Position numbers and translations under genes: made by a program. Below the pieces are notes generated by a model, which saw only the letters and a list, made by a program, of their open reading frames with translations, was not told the origin of the DNA and made no database searches. From Plenodomus lindquistii (taxonomy: Eukaryota; Ascomycota; Dothideomycetes; Pleosporales; Leptosphaeriaceae): a stretch of 64,000 nucleotides of DNA. Location of the stretch: positions 2,625,773 through 2,689,772 of the forward strand of contig JANUWI010000004.1 in NCBI GenBank assembly GCA_025504975.1. The letters run 5' to 3'. This document shows, piece after piece, positions 15,164-26,871 of this stretch (its first letter is position 1; each line of letters opens with the position of its first letter).

Positions 15164-18100
15164 TTACTTTTTACTTTAAATTAGATAGTTTTATATCTAA
15201 GTGTCCTCTATATAACCTCTATATAGAGTCTATTCTAGAATTATTATTTTATTAAAGTAAATATAACTTTCTATTTACTATTTATTAATAATTATTATAA
15301 TAACTACTAAATCTAGTAGTTACTCTAGTAGAATATAATAATTTTTTAAATATTATAATTTTTTTTTACTTTTTATACTCTATACCCCTATTATACGTAC
15401 CCTATTACTACTTATTATTACCTCTAATACTAATACTAAATAGCTTTTATAAAAATGCCTATTTTTATACTTCTAGGTGTATACTTTTTAGCCTATTAGG
15501 TTTTTTATTTACGCTCTATCTAGGCCTAGTTTTATAGTAAATTTAACTTTACATATTTATTTAAATTAGTAGATTTAAAAAAGTGTGCTTATTATACACT
15601 TTTAAATAAAAAATATAAACTAGTAAGTAACTATTTTTTTCTATTAGTTTAAAGCTTTTTTTAACCTTTTTAGGTGCCTATATATATAGAACTAGAATAT
15701 AACTAAATTATAGCAGCGCTCTATAATTTTAAAAGCTTTACTACATAGACTATACTAGCTAATAAAAATAAAGTAAAAAAGTTTAAAGCTAAGCTAGTAG
15801 ATATAAAAGCTGTAGCTAGCTTAGCTATAAAAATATTAGCTTTTATAGTATAGATAGTAACTACGTAGGTTACTAGCTTTAGCGTAACTAATATAATACT
15901 AGTAAACTACTACGTATAATAAAAAAAGTTTTAAAGTCTATATAAAAAGGTTTTAGACTTACGCTAGAAAATACAGCTTCTCTAGAAAAATATAGTAGTT
16001 TTAGTTACTGCTTTTTCTATAGAGGCTCTAGATTTTTCTAGTAGTAAAAAAAAATATAGGCCTATTTATAGGCCTAATAGAAAGTTTTTAAAGTATAAAA
16101 GCGCTAAAAACTCTAAGTTAGATAAAAAGCATAACGCCTTTAATAGTAAAGTAGAGGTTAAAAGATTATAGTAGTAGATAAGTAAATTCTAAAAAGCCTC
16201 TATACCTATTTATAATAGTTAGCTTACTAGGTTAAAGGTTTTATTAGTAAAAGCTATATACTAGTTTTATATATTAGCTATAATTTTTATATATTAATAA
16301 TAGAAAAACTATTAAACTTATAAAATATAATTATCTACTAACTATAATATATTCTCTACTTTTTTTTTCTATACCTAAAGCTATCTATATAGTACCTAGA
16401 GAGGTTCTAGATAATTAGAATACTTTTAGTAGAAGTTTTGCAGTTTATAGAGAGAGCCTATAAAATTAGAGACTAGATATTAGGTTAAATCTAGATTATA
16501 TTCTACCTAGCTAGCTCTATATTTTAGCTTATTTTAAATAAGCTTACTAGTAAAGATTTTTTTAACTTTCTACTCCTCTACGCTTTATATAGAGGTAGCT
16601 AGTAGCTTTAAAGCCTTTTATTCTAGTAAAAAGTTATTAGAATTTTTATAAAAGATATTAGGTGTAAACACGTTATATATTTTAGAGCCTAAAAAGAGTT
16701 TAAATCTATAAAAATATCTAACCTATTTAAAAACTTTAAAAGAACTTTTCTATAGTTTAGATAACTTTTAGCTAGGTTTTATAGTTACTAGGTTAGTAGT
16801 AGAAAAATAAATTTTATCTCTAATTCTCTAGTTAATAGAACGTTAGTAGGCGTTAATAGTAGAATATATTTAGTTTTATATTTTTTCTATATTCTTTTTA
16901 GCTTATTTCTAAACGTTATATATTTAAATAGCTAGATTATAAACTTTTTAGTAGTTAAATTTTTTAATAGAATTAGCTACTTTTAAATAGTGCTAGTTCT
17001 AGCTCTATTAGAGTTTAAAACTATATAGAAGCTAGTATAGAGCTATTTCTATTAACGCGTGTAAAAGTATTATCTAGGCTTAGTTTATAAATAGAAAAAG
17101 TTTACTCTAGTTATTCTAGTAGTACGTTATAAATAGCTATAGGCGTTAGTTAATATATTTATTTATAATTTTAGTTTAGCTATTAGTTTATTTATAATAG
17201 ATAGTAGAGAGTTATATTTTAATATCTATAATCTAGTAGAATTTAGACTAGAATTAGAAAATAAACTAGGCTCTATAGTTAGAAATAATATTTTTAGAAG
17301 TATATTTAAACTAATATACCTATTATATAAATAGTTAAATAAAGCTTTAAACGTCTATTATTTTATAGTATAGTATTATAATTACTTACTTAAAAAGTTA
17401 ATTAATAATTACTAGAATTTAATTATAGCTGTGTTAGTCTTTAGAGAAAAATTTAAAATCTATTATAAAATATTATATAAATTTCTCTAGAATTAGTAAA
17501 AAGTAAAGAAACCTTTAGATTTAGATTTATTTTAGATAGAATTTTTAGTAGGTAACGTAGTTACGCACGTACTATTTATAGATAGCTTCTATTTTTTTCT
17601 AGTAGTATTATTATATAAGTAACTAGTAAGTTTTTATAGTACTAGAATAGGCTATTAATACTTAATTATATACCTCTCTAATAAATTATATATAGAGTAG
17701 GGAGTCTAAAGGAATATAAAGGTAGTTACTATAGAAAAAAAGTCTGTTATCTATCTAATACTAAAAAGGTAGTAAAAAGCGTTTTTTTTTAAAAAACTAT
17801 TAGTTCTTCTTTAATAAGGCTTCTATTAGCTTTAAAAAATCTAGTAATATTATTAGAGTTAGTTAGAGAAAAGTAATAGTTATTTATAGAGAGGACTCTA
17901 GGTATTACTTTACTAGTTTAGAGTTAATATAGCTATATAGCCTAGCTAGGTTAAAAAAAACTAAAAAATAATTATTTTATTAGGCTACTTTAAAATTTTT
18001 TATATTTTATTTTTATTAACTAAGAATATCTACGCGTTTATTACTTTTACCTAGAGTATATTTAATTTAGAAGTTAAAAAAGGCTATAAACTTAGCCTAG

Positions 18101-21100
18101 TTAGCTTATTATTAATTTAGAATTTTTATACTTATAAAGTACTTTAAAGATTAATAATTAGTATATACTTAGACTTAATACTAAACTAAAGTTAGTTTAG
18201 TTTTCTATTTTTTAAAAGCAGTAATAATAGTAAATAGTTTTTTATTATATATTTTCTAATTAAGCTTTACTTCTATAAGTATTTTACTATAGAAAGCTAT
18301 AAAGTACTATTTACTATTTAGGTATTTTTAAAACATAATTCTAGCTACTACTTTATCTAAAGCGTTAGTTTCTAGTTTTATATTATAATTAAAATTAAAA
18401 TAGTATAGAACTAGAATTGCTAGAAATAAAAACTTTAGCTTTTTAAAGCTATTTTAATAATTTTTAGTCTATATAAATAGGGTTAAAGGACTTTATAGAG
18501 CTATTATTAGCTTAGCTACTTATAAAAATTTAAAAATAAATTATCTATAGAATCTAGTAAACTCTAGAAAAAATTTAATACTTATTATAGTAGTAGGTTA
18601 GACCTAGTTATAGAGTACTTTTACCTTTTCTAGATCTATCTCTATTTTTTAGTTAGTTAGAATATATTCTAAATACTTAGTTTAAATAACATAGAATTCG
18701 CTTTTTTTAATTACTACTTATAGTCCTACTTTTTATAGTTTTTTTAGAATAAGCTTAACGTGTTATTAGTAGCTCTAGACGTTTTTAAAGTAGATAAAAA
18801 TATTATCTAGGTAGGCAATATACAAATTATCTAAATAATCTATAAATATATTATTTATATACTTTTAATAGGTAAAGAGGCTATTATAGAGGCTAAAAGA
18901 GAGTACTTTATACTTATATAATCTGTAGCAGGTATAGAAAATAGTGTATTCTTTAAACTCTAGATCTATATAGATTTTATTAAAAGCTACTTAAATATTA
19001 AACTTAGTAAAAATTTTAGCTTTATTTAGGCAGATTAGTAAATTATCTTTTTTTAGAATTAGGTAGGCGTTTTTTTAGGTAAACTAGTTAAACTTATAGT
19101 AGTTAATATAGATATAGAGTAACTTATTAGGTTTATAAATATAGAGAATAGAGAAAGTAAAAGAGCTATAGCTAGTCTCTATAAATCCTTTCTATAAGTT
19201 TTTCTAGACGTACTTTTTAATAGCTTCTAAGTCTTTTATATTTTACTTATATAAAAAGCTAAAGTTATTAGGTAAAAGTTTATTTAGAATAATTTTATAG
19301 TTATATAGTTAGTATTCTAGTAGTTTCTCTACAGCTAATAAACTAAATACGTTCTAATACTACTAGTAGTAGAGAAAAAGTTAGTTCTAAATTAAATAGT
19401 TATTTTTTTAAACGTTTTTTCTATTATAGTTTTTAAAAATCTAGTTAATTTTATATAAACTAGTAGTAAAAAATTTATTTTCTTTTTTTTTATATTAAAA
19501 TAGAAGGTATTAGTAGAAATAATAGCAACTTAGAGACTAGAAGAGGTTTTAAAGAGTTTTTAAAGTAGGTCTAGTTCTTAGATCTTTAGAGGGATATTCT
19601 AGTATTATAGAGCTTTAAAAATTCTATAAATGTAATTAATTAAAGGGTGTAGGCTACTAGTTTTCTAATATAACTTCTTTTTCTATAAAGCGTTTTATTT
19701 TTTAATATTAAAAGTAACGTGCTTTTTTAGTGTTCTTTAATAGAGTTATATAAAAATTAGAGGAGTAGAGATATAGATTTTAGAGTAAGTAGCTAGCTAC
19801 TATAACTAGAATCTATTTATATCTAGTAGAATTTTAAACCTTTTTAACTATTATATTCTAATAATTATATTCTAAGCTTCTAGATTAAATATAATAAATA
19901 GATAGTTTAGAATCTTTTATCTATTTACTATTATATAGAGACAGATATATTCTATAACTAGTAAAAAGATTTAGTTTTTAAACCCTCTAACTATTACTAG
20001 ATAGAGTAGTTTTTAGACTTTAGTTTAAAGTAAAAAAAATAAAAAAAAAATAATACATAAATTTAAAAAAAGATATTTTTAGGCGCTAGTATTAATAAGT
20101 AATAGTAGTTTTACACCTACACCTAGGTTACATAAAATAGTAGATATAAAAAAATAGAAACTTTAAAATAGCTTTAAAAAATTAAAGTTTAATAGGTTAT
20201 ATTTTTAACTTAATTTTAAATAGTATAATACTTTTAGAACTACTTATTTTCTATCTAATCTTTCTCTAGATCTAGTACTTTAGTAGCGTTATAATATTAG
20301 TTAGAGTAATTTTTAATTACAATTTCTTTTACCTATAGTAATAGATATTTATTAGTGTAGTATTATAGTTTACTATAGTTATAGTAGTTACCTAGTGTCT
20401 TTTTAGAAGCTAAAGTAGCTATTACTTACTATAGAGGTACTATAGTAGATTATAGAAAGGTTTAGAAAGCTATGTATAGTACTATATTTTCTAAAGTCTC
20501 TTTTTAAAAAGTATCTAAACTAGGTTATACTATAGTTCTAGCTTAGAACTTTGTAGTACTATTATAAAAAGAGTTCTAATAATATATATCCTTTAGGTAG
20601 GTTTTTTTTTCTATATTAAAAGTAGTAAAGTGCTCTATTATATCTAGAAAAAAGTTATTCTAGATATGCTTAAACCTTTAACTAGAAATACGTAGGCTAG
20701 AAGTTATTTTTATCTATATATAATAAATCTATTCTATATATAGTACGCGTTTTTTTATAGTATAGCTTAAAAAATAGGTTTTAAAAGTAGAGAAAGTTTT
20801 ATTTTTTTTTATATATAATTAGTTAAAGGTATTATGTGCCTTAGCCTGTTTATTACTAGTAATAAAGTATCTATTAAACGTAGCTATTATAGCTTCTATA
20901 AAGAAAAAATAGTTAGCTTTATTATTAAATAGGTATTAAAATTTAAAATACTTTTTAGCTAGACTAAAAGTACTACTCTAGACTAGTACTATATAAGCAC
21001 GCTTAGAATAGTAGTAGTTACTATTAATTTTAAATTAATTTAGTATTAAAGCTTTTTATTATTTATAAATAGAGTCCTTTTTATTTAATAGTTTAGAGAT

Positions 21101-21835
21101 AGAAGGGGTACGCTCTAATAAACGTAGCTTTTTAAAAATATAAAAAGGGGCTTTAGAAAGTAATCTAGTTAACTAGTAATATTAATAAGTTTAAAAGTTT
21201 TTAGTAGAGAATAGAGGCAAGTCTAGAAGTAGAGTTAGGTAAAGTTTTTTTTTTTAATAAGTTTTATTTTAGCCTGTAGAGCTACTAATTTAGCGTATAG
21301 CTAGGCTATTATTTCTACAGCATTATTAGAAATTATAGTTAGTAAATTTCTAGGTTCTACTAAAATAGGTCTAGCTTCTATTTAACTCTAATTATTTTCT
21401 AATTAGCTAGTATTAGTTATTTTCTATATTTTAAATATTTAATAAGTTTATAGGCCTTTTATAACAGCTAGTTATTTCTCTTTATTTTTTAAAAAGCAGG
21501 ATTTATTATCTATTAATAGAGATAGGTATTAGCTTTACTTTTAATTCTACTAGATTATTAGTAGTCTCTAAGTTTTTACTTTAGCGCTATCTAATATAAC
21601 TTTTTTAAAAGTAATTTAAACTAGTAATGCTATAGAAGTCTAAACCTATAGATTTTAGTTAACTAGAGATCTCTAGAATCTAGTTTTAGAATTATTAATA
21701 GATTTATTAGCGTTAATTAGAGCTAGAACTAGAAAGGTTTTAGAGGCTAGTTAACTAAAAGATTTAAATAATTTTTTTAAATAAATTAGTAATATTATAT
21801 AGGCTGTTACTAGTAAAAGGATAATTTTTTTATAA

Positions 21836-22252
21836 TATAATAGCTTAAAAATATAAAGTACTAAAAAGTATCTAAATTAGCTTAAAGGTATATAAAAGTG
21901 TGCGCGAATTAAAAAGCTAAATAAATTATATTTTTATAGGCTTTATATAAAAGGATAAAAAAATTATATTTCTATAGTTCTATTAAAAAAGTAAGCTATA
22001 TAGAGTAGAACTTAGTAGTAGTTCTAGGCTTTTATAGAGTTCTTTTTTTTCCTCTGCTATATTAGCACGTAGGTAATAGTAGAGTAGAGATTTTTATAGA
22101 ATCTAGACTAGGTATAGTATAGAGGTAGTTTAGGTAGAGGTTAGTATAGTTTTCTATTTTTAATAAGCTTGTATAGAGAAAGATAGAGGTAGTTTATAAA
22201 AGGGCTTCTATAGCTAAAGGTTATTATTATAATAGAATATAGCTTTATTATA
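21836..22252 (-). repeat. Right (5') LTR of Gypsy element C
   Basis: This 417-bp LTR begins TATAATAGC and ends GCTTTATTATA. It is followed directly by AAAGT and then by the displaced remainder of element A's LTR. Confidence 0.88.
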
Positions 22253-22257
22253 AAAGT

Positions 22258-22368
22258 TAGTATAGTTTTCTATTTTTTATAAGCTTGTATAGAAAAAGAT
22301 AAAAGTAGCTTATAAAAGGGCTTCTATAGCTAAAAATTATTATTATAATAGAATATAGCTTTATTATA
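22258..22368 (-). repeat. Right (5') LTR of Gypsy element A, displaced end
   Basis: This 111-bp fragment is colinear with the last part of family LTRs and ends GCTTTATTATA at 22368. It is separated from its first part (14445-14747) by element C. It marks the outer end of the nested cluster. Confidence 0.85.
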
Positions 22369-23300
22369 GCTAGCTACTTTTTAAAAACGCTTTAGTAAAC
22401 TACCTTTACACTTTTTAAAGTAGGTAATAACTTTAGTTTTTTTTATTTATTAAAGCTATAAAATTTAGTAGATAAGCTATAATACTTTTACTTTTAATTT
22501 TTAAAAATAAAAAGTAAAAAAATACTATATTAGCTACAGTTTATATAAAATAGACTTTTTATAGAGGATTATTTTATTAAAACTACTTTTTACGTTTATA
22601 AATAAAAAAGCTTAGCTTTATTAAATATTTAAATATGTAAACTAGACCTATAAATAATAGTAAACTATATTTTAAGATAATAAAATTTAAATAATTAGTA
22701 GCTAGTACTAGAAAATATAAATAATTTAAAAAAAGTAGAAAGCTTTTAATAATACCTATTTAGTAGATAAAGTTAAAAAAAAAAGGCTAGATATTCTAGA
22801 TTTATTTTCTAGAAAGTAAAAAATTTTTTTACTTTTTTTAAAAAAAAAACTAGAGTAAAATTAATAGAGAGAGATTTAAATAAAAAAATTTATTTATTTA
22901 TTAATAGATGGATAAAAATAAAACTAGAATAGCTATTTATATAGAATAATACCCCTATTTACTCTACTTAAATAATTTTTAAAAAGTTAAAAAATAAAAA
23001 TATTTAATCTATTTTCTAGCTATTTTATTGTTCCAATTTTAACTTTATTAAATTTATCTAGAATAAAATAAAAAATTAGCTAGAGAATAATTATTCTAAT
23101 CTACTATATAGCTAGTAATACTTATATAATTAACTAAAAGCTTAAATATAGAAGGCCTAGAATACTATTATATAATAATATTTTAAGTCTATAGTAAATA
23201 GTATAAGAAAGAGATGTTAGGCTATAATTAATGCTTAAAAAGGGTATATAAAGTATTAAAATTAATAGAAAGTTTGAGATTTTAGTATAATACTATTTTA
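22369..23300. other. RIP-mutated AT-rich DNA, unclassified
   Basis: This stretch is AT-rich with the same CA/TG deficit but matches none of the elements in this window that I could recognise. No gene is visible. Composition changes sharply to about half GC near 23300, the left edge of the gene island. Confidence 0.7.
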
Positions 23301-23363
23301 TCTGAAGTCGGCTTAGCTTGTTACCGGGCTAAGAAATGGACCTACCGGGAGTACTTATCCATT

Positions 23364-24345
23364 CTACCACAGTAGCTTGTGAGAAGTATGGGAGGGAAGC
23401 CGACAAAGGATGATGTTGTTGGCGAAGCAGAACTCTAGAACCTCCAGCGTTTCGTGAGTCGCAAAGCCATCAGATATCAGCACTCGTGGTTTGCCGTTGG
23501 CGATTTCCCTGGTCTGGGGATCGATCGAACCCACGCGTGAGCCACTCCAGGCTAATCTTAGAGTCGTTGTATCCATTTTGCGAGAATCCGAAGTGCCAGC
23601 TAGGGGTCGGATGGGTGGTCCAGTTGCTCCGATGGGTCGAAGCTGGCCAAATCACGACAGGATGCAGTGACCTACTGTCTGCACTGATGCACTCTATAGC
23701 AGTAATCATTGTCCGCTTGACACTAGCACCTCTATGCCCTTATGCGTCGTCTCTGCCAACAAGAACCTTGACAGACTCTAGCACGCTTGGCATGACACCT
23801 GTCTCGTCTATATTGTATACATTCTCCGGCAGGATAGCTAGGTCCTGCAGCACCTTGCCTATCACCTTAAACCACTCTGTGACCTTGTTATATATGTGTA
23901 CCTCATGGCGCTTCCAGTCTATTAATCTTATTCTCTTCGCTTTGAGTTCCGGATGGCGCTTCCCGAAGGCTTGAGCCTAGTTCTTGCCGGGAGGCTTATT
24001 CGGTCTGCTCGCAGGGGCTCGGCGTCGGGCGATGCTGAAGGCTAGCGATGGTATATACTTGATGCGGACAGGTTGTCCAAAGCTAGACATTAGTAATAAG
24101 AACGCAACGAGAGCTTTCTCCTCCTCTACGGTAAGGTATAGCTGGCGCTGGACCACTTCTTCCTTCGGAGGCCGCCCATGATAACGATTGTACAGCGTGG
24201 TGAGAGCGACTCCGCTGGCATCGGCTCGGGCAGCCCATGTTCTGTTGTCCTTAGGGGGAGCTTCTGCAAGGGCCTTGCTGGCTGGGTCCATCTCTACGAT
24301 CGTGGTGGTACCAGACGGCACGAGCGACTTCTGGCGGCAGTGCAC
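23364..24345 (-). pseudogene. Pogo/Fot1-type DDE transposase relic
   Basis: The minus strand encodes pieces of a Tc1-mariner superfamily transposase of the fungal pogo/Fot1 type, in the right order but in different frames. At 24345-23977 is the N-terminal helix-turn-helix region (ALTTLYNRYHGRPPKEE). Around 23900-23710 is a DETGVMPS-like stretch carrying the first catalytic Asp. At 23709-23470 is a core piece containing ECISADSRSLHPVVIWPAS. At 23576-23364 is ISDGFATHETLEVLEFC with the second Asp, ending after SHTSHKL. The C-terminus with the third acidic residue is missing and several frameshifts separate the pieces, so it is inactive. It has normal base composition and no RIP footprint, which suggests that no sufficiently long duplicate was present when RIP acted. 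Confidence 0.85.
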
Positions 24346-25010
24346 CCCTCACGCTTCTGTGCCGAAAATAGCCCTTTGTCCATGGATGCTTCGAGAAGAT
24401 CTATGTTTCGGTGCTGCATCTGGGCTAGCATAGTTTACAGTACCTAGGCTAGTGTTCTAGCACTTGTTCACGTAAGCTCGCTAAAGCCAGCCATCCTGGA
24501 CGTGTCCCAGCATGCCAACGCGGATAAATTCGGGCACTACTGCTACTGGTCGTTCCAAGCTCTAAAGCTCCGAAGCATCTTTGTAGAACTTTAGCTACAC
24601 TGTAAGACCTCCGAATCGTAAACGAATACACCTCAGCATGCTCTAACAGGGGTGTGAAGATGTCCTAATCTTAATGTGTTCATCACGAGTGACCGACAGC
24701 ACGAAACGTGCACGTATTTTTCTTATCGAATAGTAGGATTCTGTAGAGATTATCTTGAAGAATAATGTGTCTTGAACGCTATATATATACTATATAGTTG
24801 AGAGAGTAAAATCCTAAGTACTGAATCTTTTCCTGCGTGGCGGGATTTCCTGCTGACAGGGGGGGATGTTAGGTCAAGGCTTTATACAAGCAACATGAGG
24901 TCAATTTCAGTGGATTGGAGCTTGATATTTACGGGAAAATTAACTAGGTAAGAATCATCGCCGAGGCTGAAGCAGCCGCAAAGGCATGTTGAACATTGTC
25001 TCGATGTTGT
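24346..25010. other. Intergenic, no gene seen
   Basis: This is GC-equilibrated sequence with short AT runs (TATATATATACTATATAG near 24780) and no convincing ORF. It separates the transposase relic from the secreted protein gene and should contain that gene's 3' untranslated region. Confidence 0.6.
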
Positions 25011-25601
25011 CTAAGCAAACAAAGTCGTTCTATACGGACATTGGATTACTGGTCTCCTCACGATACCAGCGAACCGCAAGGAAGAAGGTCCAACCTTATT
25101 ATCTTTACCGCGGCACTTGTATTCTCCCAGATCTATTGCATCACTCAAGGGATCCGCATTGCAAGCAAAATTTTCTGAACCACAGAACAACCTTCCAAAG
25201 TTTTTACCCGAGTTCTTGTAAGTGCAGGCCTCGCCATTGAGGTCAAGTTTCCAAACTCCAGTAGGCCTGGGGTCGAATTCGTCATCATCTGACCAAGGAT
25301 CGCGTCTGATCGGACACGCAAAAGAATCCCTTTGCCTGCAGTTGACACCGTAGTCCTCAGTAGTATACATGAAGACCCAGTCCAACGTCTTGGCCTTCTT
25401 CGTAGGGTCGTGGTCGAACGAGATGGAGAGGCTGCTCGTGAAACCGGTGGGTTGAGGTGGAGTAGGGAAGTAATCTGGCCCGGCGCGCTTGGATGTCATG
25501 TTCACCGTGGAAGAAGCTGAAGGGACATCGAGACCGTATGTAGGTAAGGCGAAGACCGTGGCCAGGTTCGCAGATGCGAGAAGGATGGAGAGTAACAGCA
25601 T
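25011..25601 (-). CDS. Small secreted cysteine-containing protein (candidate effector)
   Basis: This is a single-exon ORF of 196 residues starting with ATG at 25601. Residues 1-19 form a typical signal peptide (LLLSILLASANLATVFA) with a likely cut before LPT. A dibasic KR at 38-39 could be a Kex2-type processing site, leaving a mature chain of about 157 residues. The mature part has seven cysteines and is rich in charged and polar residues; one N-glycosylation motif (NMT) lies before the KR. I recognise no family. Small, secreted, Cys-containing proteins beside RIP-mutated repeats are often candidate effectors in plant-associated fungi, but nothing here proves a role or a host. The C-terminus is uncertain: a GT-AG pair (donor near 25096, acceptor at the annotated stop) would replace the last residues with another short tail. 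Confidence 0.7.
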   Translation of the reverse strand: MLLLSILLASANLATVFALPTYGLDVPSASSTVNMTSKRAGPDYFPTPPQPTGFTSSLSISFDHDPTKKAKTLDWVFMYTTEDYGVNCRQRDSFACPIRRDPWSDDDEFDPRPTGVWKLDLNGEACTYKNSGKNFGRLFCGSENFACNADPLSDAIDLGEYKCRGKDNKVGPSSLRFAGIVRRPVIQCPYRTTLFA

Positions 25602-26871
25602 GTTGGATATAACGATTAAAGAACGTGTGTGTTGATGATGGTTGAAAGTAGCGAACTGTTATTTCTTGCGTTGTGATTGTGTTCACCCCTTATAACTCTT
25701 CCGTCATTGAAGTTTGAAGAGCCTATTCAAGTCCTAGTAAGTTCCACTGCCTGTTACAAACCACGTATTCGCTGAGCTGTCAATGAATACCCCGGATTCC
25801 GCGCCTTCAAGTGCTTTTCAAGAAGTCCTACGTCCTTTGTCCTGCGCTTTCAGGTGTTTAAGACTTTCCTTGTGTGAGAAAACGACAAGGAATGTCTTGA
25901 AAGACAGTGTGCGTTCCCACTTCCACATTTGTGGAACGAACAAAGAAGTCCCTTTCACCACTGATGAAAACACAGCCGCTGAATCAACTTACTTGCAAGT
26001 TAATGTCAGGTACTATGCTCACATCAACGGGTGTGTGGTGCGGGTGCTCAGGAGCGAGCCACGTGATTGTTCCCAGACTGTGAGAGCGTGCTAATCGTCA
26101 ACTAGGTCACGAGCAAGGGTCAATCAAGTACTGTGATCCGGTATTCATCGCGTATAGGTTATCACTAGAATTGATAACATGTTCGAAGCTTGGCGTTGAC
26201 TACCTAAGAGAATGTTGGAGAAGGGCGCGGAATTCGCGGAACGGTTGCTTCGACACGCTGCGACGCGATCCGTTTCTGCACTTCACCCATCAATCTGTCA
26301 GACCAGCACCACAATTGGCAACAGAAACTACAAAGCCTTGTGTTCATTAAGTCCTTATCTCATCTTCAGTACATGACACTTAAGCTTATATCGTGGTGCG
26401 GAGACAACAGAGGGCCAGGAGATCTATGTAAATCTCCTCTTTAAGAGCCCTAGAGTACTCACTAAGTCTTTGCGCACTTTTTCTAAACTAATTGGTGTAT
26501 CATATCTTACTATAGTGAGTTAACAGCGCTGAGGATTCAATAGATATGAGACATGAGACTCTTCGTTGACGTAAATCCAGCGAAGATTTCGCCGCACGCT
26601 AACCAAGGGGCGATACCTATTCAAGCGTGACGCTTGTCAGCCCCTGGAACACGCGATCAGATCGCGATGGTGTGCGGGGGAACGGACATTATTGATACCC
26701 GCCCGGCACTAGTAATTGATCCCGTGTGGTAGGGATGCCTGCCGATGTGATGATCTGGGTCAACTTCTTCCCGCATGTCCTCCATGCCGATGCGCAGCTG
26801 AAGACGAAGTGTACACCTCGTCTTTCACACAAGACAAATTCCTACATCGCGAGGACTTCACATATCTTGTC
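25602..26871. other. Intergenic region between divergent genes
   Basis: About 1.27 kb lie between the secreted protein gene (minus) and the MFS gene (plus), so it should hold both promoters. A 103-codon ATG ORF at 25783-26094 has no recognisable features. The frame leading into the MFS gene is open upstream from 26716 but has no ATG before 26872. Confidence 0.55.

Larger units (their letters stand above)
14748..22252 (-). mobile_element. Gypsy element C, full-length, nested in the LTR of A
   Basis: This is a complete 7.5-kb minus-strand copy of the same Gypsy family. Its LTRs are at 14748-15163 and 21836-22252, and its target duplication AAAGT is at 14743-14747 and 22253-22257. On the minus strand the RT box lies at 18790-18813 and reads YLDN in place of YLDD. 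The purine tract next to the left LTR is RIP-mutated. It keeps slightly more G and C than element A but has no usable ORF. Confidence 0.9.

Noticed and set aside
24855..24870. Purine run followed by TGTTAGG, possible purine tract and LTR start
   Set aside because: No matching second LTR or retroelement coding trace nearby.
25783..26094. 103-codon ORF on the plus strand
   Set aside because: Starts with ATG but has no domain, signal peptide or homology I can recognise, and lies in a divergent promoter region.
26716..26871. N-terminal extension of the MFS gene from 26716
   Set aside because: The frame is open but its first codon is TTG and there is no ATG before 26872; a separate upstream exon remains possible.
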